The notes beneath the pieces were generated by a model. The model was not told the origin of the DNA and made no database searches. It was given only the letters and a program-made list of their open reading frames with translations. Shown piece after piece: positions 54,877 through 57,898 of a stretch of 57,898 bases of DNA. The stretch is taken from the NCBI GenBank assembly GCA_028277585.1, contig JANQFY010000051.1, forward strand, positions 1-57,898, read 5' to 3'. Position 1 is the first letter of the stretch. Every line of letters begins with the position of its first letter. Position numbers and translations under genes: made by a program. The stretch comes from Sedimentisphaerales bacterium (GTDB lineage: Bacteria; Planctomycetota; Phycisphaerae; Sedimentisphaerales; Anaerobacaceae).

Positions 54877-55587
54877 GTGACACGAACAGCGGAAATCGAT
54901 TCTGAGAGGACCCAAGGTCGTGTGGTCCCGGTGAGGCGGCACTCTGGGATGGCTTACCTTCATGCCGACGAGGGGTTCCATTTCAACTCGGCGACGTTCT
55001 CAGTGGCCCACCCGTCGTGGCTCGTTGAGTGTCTCATCCGGTTGCTGGACATTGTCGGGTCGATGGTCATTCTCCTCGTTGCCCTTCCTGTCGTGTTCAT
55101 GGCTTCGATTCTGATCAAGCTGACCTCGCGCGGGCCCGTTCTGTACCGACAGGAACGCGTGGGCAAGCATGGGCGACTCTTCTCGTTGTACAAGTTCCGA
55201 ACGATGATCGATGATGCCGAGAAGCATGTCGGCCCGGTCTGGGCGGCCAAGGACGATGATCGCATCACGCCAGTAGGGCGAATCCTGCGGCGGATGCGTC
55301 TGGACGAGCTTCCGCAATTGTACAATATCCTTCGGGGTGACATGAGTCTGGTGGGGCCACGCCCTGAGCGGCCGTTCTTTGTCCAGCGGCATCGGGCCCT
55401 TCAGGGTGTTCGCCTCGTTGTCAAGCCGGGGTTGACGGGGCTCGCCCAGATCCGCAGTTTCTACGATCTCAAGCCCGCCCACAAAGTCAAGTACGACTAC
55501 ATCTACATCCAGAAGCGGTCCCTCCTCTTGAACATCTACATCCTCCTCCAGACCATCCCCGTCCTCTTCACGAAGAAGGGCTGGTAG
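54877..55587 (+). CDS. Initiating undecaprenyl-phosphate sugar phosphotransferase
   Basis: A polyprenol-phosphate glycosyl-1-phosphate transferase that starts polysaccharide synthesis by moving a sugar phosphate to undecaprenyl phosphate. The 236-residue product has one N-terminal membrane helix (about 53-78), then YRQERVGKHGRLFSLYKFRT, LDELPQLYNILRGDMSLVGP and RPE, the bacterial sugar transferase signature. It ends in TKKGW. It has the PglC-like minimal layout without extra membrane domains. The start is GTG 54877; ATG 54949 is a possible alternative. It probably initiates the region 2 polymer. Confidence 0.92.
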   Translation: MTRTAEIDSERTQGRVVPVRRHSGMAYLHADEGFHFNSATFSVAHPSWLVECLIRLLDIVGSMVILLVALPVVFMASILIKLTSRGPVLYRQERVGKHGRLFSLYKFRTMIDDAEKHVGPVWAAKDDDRITPVGRILRRMRLDELPQLYNILRGDMSLVGPRPERPFFVQRHRALQGVRLVVKPGLTGLAQIRSFYDLKPAHKVKYDYIYIQKRSLLLNIYILLQTIPVLFTKKGW

Positions 55588-55754
55588 GTCACTCTCCTCT
55601 TCGATCCTGTCCCCATCCGATCACCTGTTCGTCTGACGGTGTTGTTCGCGCGGTATGCGGCAAGGACGACAGTTCATCTCGTCAATGCGACAAGCCCCCT
55701 TCGCCATGCCCGACCGCAGAGAGGATCTGGACGATCCCACCTCGCAATCCGGAC

Positions 55755-55784
55755 TTGACATCGCTCCCTCTGTGCGCGTAGAAT
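55755..55784 (+). promoter_or_regulatory. Sigma-70-type promoter of the pectate-lyase-fold gene
   Basis: TTGACA (55755-55760), 18-base spacer, TAGAAT (55779-55784). The -35 is perfect and the -10 has five of six. The start point would be near 55791, with a leader of about 21 bases. The AAGGAGG ribosome site (55799-55805) is 6 bases before the ATG at 55812. Confidence 0.72.
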
Positions 55785-55811
55785 CCTGGTATCTTATGAA
55801 GGAGGATGTCA

Positions 55812-57467
55812 ATGGAAAGGACTCTGATTGTCTCACTTCTGGTCTGTCTCGTTCACCTGCTCCCGGCCTCTGGATGTGATGATGCGATTCTATCCGATCG
55901 TTCAGTGGATGTGTGCCGGTATGGGGCGACCGGAGACGGCGTGACCGACGACACCGCGGCGATTCAGGAGGCGGCCGATGCGGTCTCCAGTGGCGGCGTG
56001 CTGTACTTCCCACCAGGGCAGTACGTGATCTCCGACACGATTGAATTCGGACGATTTAGCGTTGGTGGTGACCACAACGTTCGCGGTTATGCCTCCAGCA
56101 GGCATGGTATTCGCATTCTGGGCGGCGGCGATCCAAAGTTGCTGCGCAAGCGAATCATCTGGGCCGGAGGCGTCCAGACCGGCGACCGTTCCGTCGAATA
56201 CCAGGATGACGAAGGAACGTATCGGATCATCACAAACGCGAAGCCCATGTTCAGTTTCGTCGCCTGCAGCGGCGTGACTGTCGAGAATATGGTCTTTGAC
56301 GGCCAGGGAGAGGCCTTCGTCGGTGTCCAGTTCGATGGCAACCACAGCCTCGTCTACTGCCGGAACTGCGAGTTTCGCGGGTGCTATATCGGCTGCCGAA
56401 ACGGGGTTACCTGGGACCATGTGGCCGGAACCTCGTATCACGGTTATCACTCGAGTCCCTATTTTGTCCGTGTGGTGGGTATGAACGTATCGGGCTATGG
56501 TGGGCCGCAGGCCGACTCGCACCGCTATGTCAATTGCGAGTTCACCCATTCGACGATTGGCTATTCGTGTGAGAGTGCTCAGGCGCTGGGGGTGGCGTTC
56601 GAGTCTTGTGCATTCTCCCATAATTCGTTTGCTCAGGTCGTCAATATTGGTGGTCGCCTGACGTTTGCCAATTCATGGTTCGGAGGCGCTCCACTCTATG
56701 ATATCAAGCACATCACCAGTTCATGCATTCTCACCTTCATCGAACACCACATCGAATCCACGCCCGCCTTGTTCGGGTTTCAGAGCATGACCAGTCCCAG
56801 CCAAGGCCCTAAACTGGTCTTCATAAACTCCGAATTCAATGTGATCGATGTTGCGTGCGGCGGCGCTACCATCTCGGCGGTTGGCTCCAACCTGGATGCG
56901 ATCCATCGTTCGGTCGACCATGACCAGGAGTTCTATGTGACGTTGCACGGAACGCGCATCAAAGAGATAGACCTTGCCAAGACCTCCTATCCCAAGAAGG
57001 TGCATATTGCCGGGATGAACGTCAGAGTCAAGAGCGATTCGCTGCTCACGGGAGCCGGGGCGTTGCAGTGTCGACGCGCCGTTCTCAACGTCTATCCTGC
57101 CTCCGCCTACGCGGCAGAAGAGAATCGATCCGGGTCGGTGTGTGCTTTACGCGGGGACCATTCTGTCGTGCACGAAATGGAGAACGGCGTACGATTCACG
57201 AATGCAGACGCCGCTGGCGTGGTGACCGTCCGATTGGCCCAGGCAACGGTCGGTCGGATCTGCAGTTTCACGCGGACAGCGTCCCATGCGTTTCGAATCG
57301 CCCCGAATTCCGAGGACTGCTTCCGAGGCCATGGCGCGGGCAAGTACCTGGAACTGGACAGCGACGGCGACAGTGTCACAGTCGAGTGCCTGACCGCGGG
57401 GGTGTGGGATATCGTTGCTGCCAGCGATCCCAATGGCGTCGATGCCCCATTTGACTGGGAGCCGTGA
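55812..57467 (+). CDS. Secreted pectate-lyase-superfamily (beta-helix) protein
   Basis: A 551-residue protein with a signal peptide (about 1-19). A cysteine near LLPASGC could be a lipobox, though its -3 position is unusual. The N-terminal part VDVCRYGATGDGVTDDTAAI then SSGGVLYFPPGQYVISDTIE is the Pectate_lyase_3 signature. A right-handed beta-helix follows, with repeated short strands (about 60-370). No catalytic residues of a known lyase can be assigned. It could degrade or modify polysaccharides or be a structural surface protein. I chose the ATG at 55812 over 55806 on ribosome-site spacing. Confidence 0.8.
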   Translation: MERTLIVSLLVCLVHLLPASGCDDAILSDRSVDVCRYGATGDGVTDDTAAIQEAADAVSSGGVLYFPPGQYVISDTIEFGRFSVGGDHNVRGYASSRHGIRILGGGDPKLLRKRIIWAGGVQTGDRSVEYQDDEGTYRIITNAKPMFSFVACSGVTVENMVFDGQGEAFVGVQFDGNHSLVYCRNCEFRGCYIGCRNGVTWDHVAGTSYHGYHSSPYFVRVVGMNVSGYGGPQADSHRYVNCEFTHSTIGYSCESAQALGVAFESCAFSHNSFAQVVNIGGRLTFANSWFGGAPLYDIKHITSSCILTFIEHHIESTPALFGFQSMTSPSQGPKLVFINSEFNVIDVACGGATISAVGSNLDAIHRSVDHDQEFYVTLHGTRIKEIDLAKTSYPKKVHIAGMNVRVKSDSLLTGAGALQCRRAVLNVYPASAYAAEENRSGSVCALRGDHSVVHEMENGVRFTNADAAGVVTVRLAQATVGRICSFTRTASHAFRIAPNSEDCFRGHGAGKYLELDSDGDSVTVECLTAGVWDIVAASDPNGVDAPFDWEP

Positions 57468-57496
57468 CAGGCGGTTATACCGTCGTGGTGTTCGAG

Positions 57497-57898
57497 CTAA
57501 GCCTCCGGGTAGACCCAGGGCGTTCGGTACTCGCGGCGGAGGAGTTTGTTGGCTTCGGGGTCGCTCAGGCATACCTCTTTGGCGCCGTCCCAGGTGACGC
57601 TGCGTCCCAGCTTGTACGAGAGCATGCCCAGCAGGCTCATGTTGGTGGAGTAGTGGATCGCCTCGATGTCACAGACCGGGCGCCGGCCCGTCTCGATGGC
57701 GTTGAGGAAGTCGGCCCAGAGTTCTTTGATGTTCTGTGAGTCCGGATCGTTCAACTGCGGTTCGGCGTGGATCTCCTTCTGGCCCCGGCCCTGCGGGTAG
57801 AACGTCCAGCCGCGCCGCCAACCCATGTGGAATGTCCCTTTGGTTCCGTAGAAGTAGCAGCCGACGTTTTCAGCCTTCTCGGCCGGGTTGCCCGCGAA
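57497..57898 (-). CDS. Gfo/Idh/MocA-type oxidoreductase, C-terminal part only
   Basis: The frame is open to the right edge, so only the last 133 or so residues are seen. NVGCYFYGTKGTFHMGWRRG, IETGRRPVCDIEAIHYSTNM and LSYKLGRSVTWDGAKEVCLS are typical of the C-terminal half of planctomycete Gfo/Idh/MocA-like proteins. These are secreted or cytoplasmic oxidoreductases with unclear substrates. The gene is convergent with the beta-helix gene, 29 bases apart. Confidence 0.83.
   Translation of the reverse strand, partial: FAGNPAEKAENVGCYFYGTKGTFHMGWRRGWTFYPQGRGQKEIHAEPQLNDPDSQNIKELWADFLNAIETGRRPVCDIEAIHYSTNMSLLGMLSYKLGRSVTWDGAKEVCLSDPEANKLLRREYRTPWVYPEA

Noticed and set aside
1..57898. CRISPR arrays, tRNA genes, rRNA genes, transposases and att sites
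   Set aside because: None was seen. No regularly spaced direct repeats, tRNA-like stems with CCA-type ends, or transposase/integrase proteins were found.

Overview
The window looks like part of a planctomycete chromosome, most likely class Phycisphaerae (Sedimentisphaerales-like). This is an inference from protein style, not from a marker gene. The clues are a secreted protein ending in a PAP-type variant of the PEP-CTERM tail, a Gfo/Idh-type protein fragment, GC-rich coding sequence, and a flagellar operon with sigma-54 and sigma-28 type promoters. I see no rRNA, tRNA, CRISPR array, insertion sequence or integrase.

Region 1 (1-26943) is a flagellar locus. A giant multidomain glycosyltransferase, cut by the left edge, lies just upstream of fliD. 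Facing these is a 17-gene operon on the minus strand, read from 21910 down to 9001: flgB, flgC, fliE, fliF, fliG, fliH, fliI, fliJ, a MotE-like gene, motA, two motB-type genes, fliO, fliP, fliQ, fliR and flhB. A divergent fliK starts at 22352. Both sides of the flgB/fliK intergenic region carry consensus-quality sigma-54 -24/-12 elements, with two inverted repeats between them. A GT-B glycosyltransferase, one short flagellin and fliS follow. fliD and the flagellin share the same sigma-28-like -10 octamer. With glycosyltransferases beside both filament genes, the filament is probably glycosylated. fliM, fliN, flhA, fliL, flgD, flgE, flhF and fliA are not in the window.

Region 2 (27054-53481) is a Wzx/Wzy-type capsule or exopolysaccharide cluster. 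A Wzi-like outer-membrane protein faces left. A long plus-strand set follows: Wza-like exporter, Wzz-like chain-length protein, Wzx-type flippase, two CgeB-type glycosyltransferases, five SAM methyltransferases, an acyltransferase, a Wzy-like polymerase, an asparagine-synthetase-like protein without the glutaminase cysteine, GT2 and GT4 transferases, and a tightly coupled capE-capF-capG-cupin module expected to make UDP-N-acetyl-L-fucosamine, then a WbuB-like transferase. A near-consensus sigma-70 promoter precedes the exporter gene. The products suggest an N-acetyl-fucosamine-containing polymer decorated with methyl, acyl and possibly amide groups.

Region 3 (53482-57898) has single-gene units, several with a readable sigma-70-type promoter. 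They are a small PEP-CTERM-type secreted protein with a clear terminator, an initiating sugar-phosphate transferase that probably starts the region 2 polymer, and a secreted pectate-lyase-fold protein. The C-terminal part of a Gfo/Idh/MocA-type oxidoreductase runs off the right edge.
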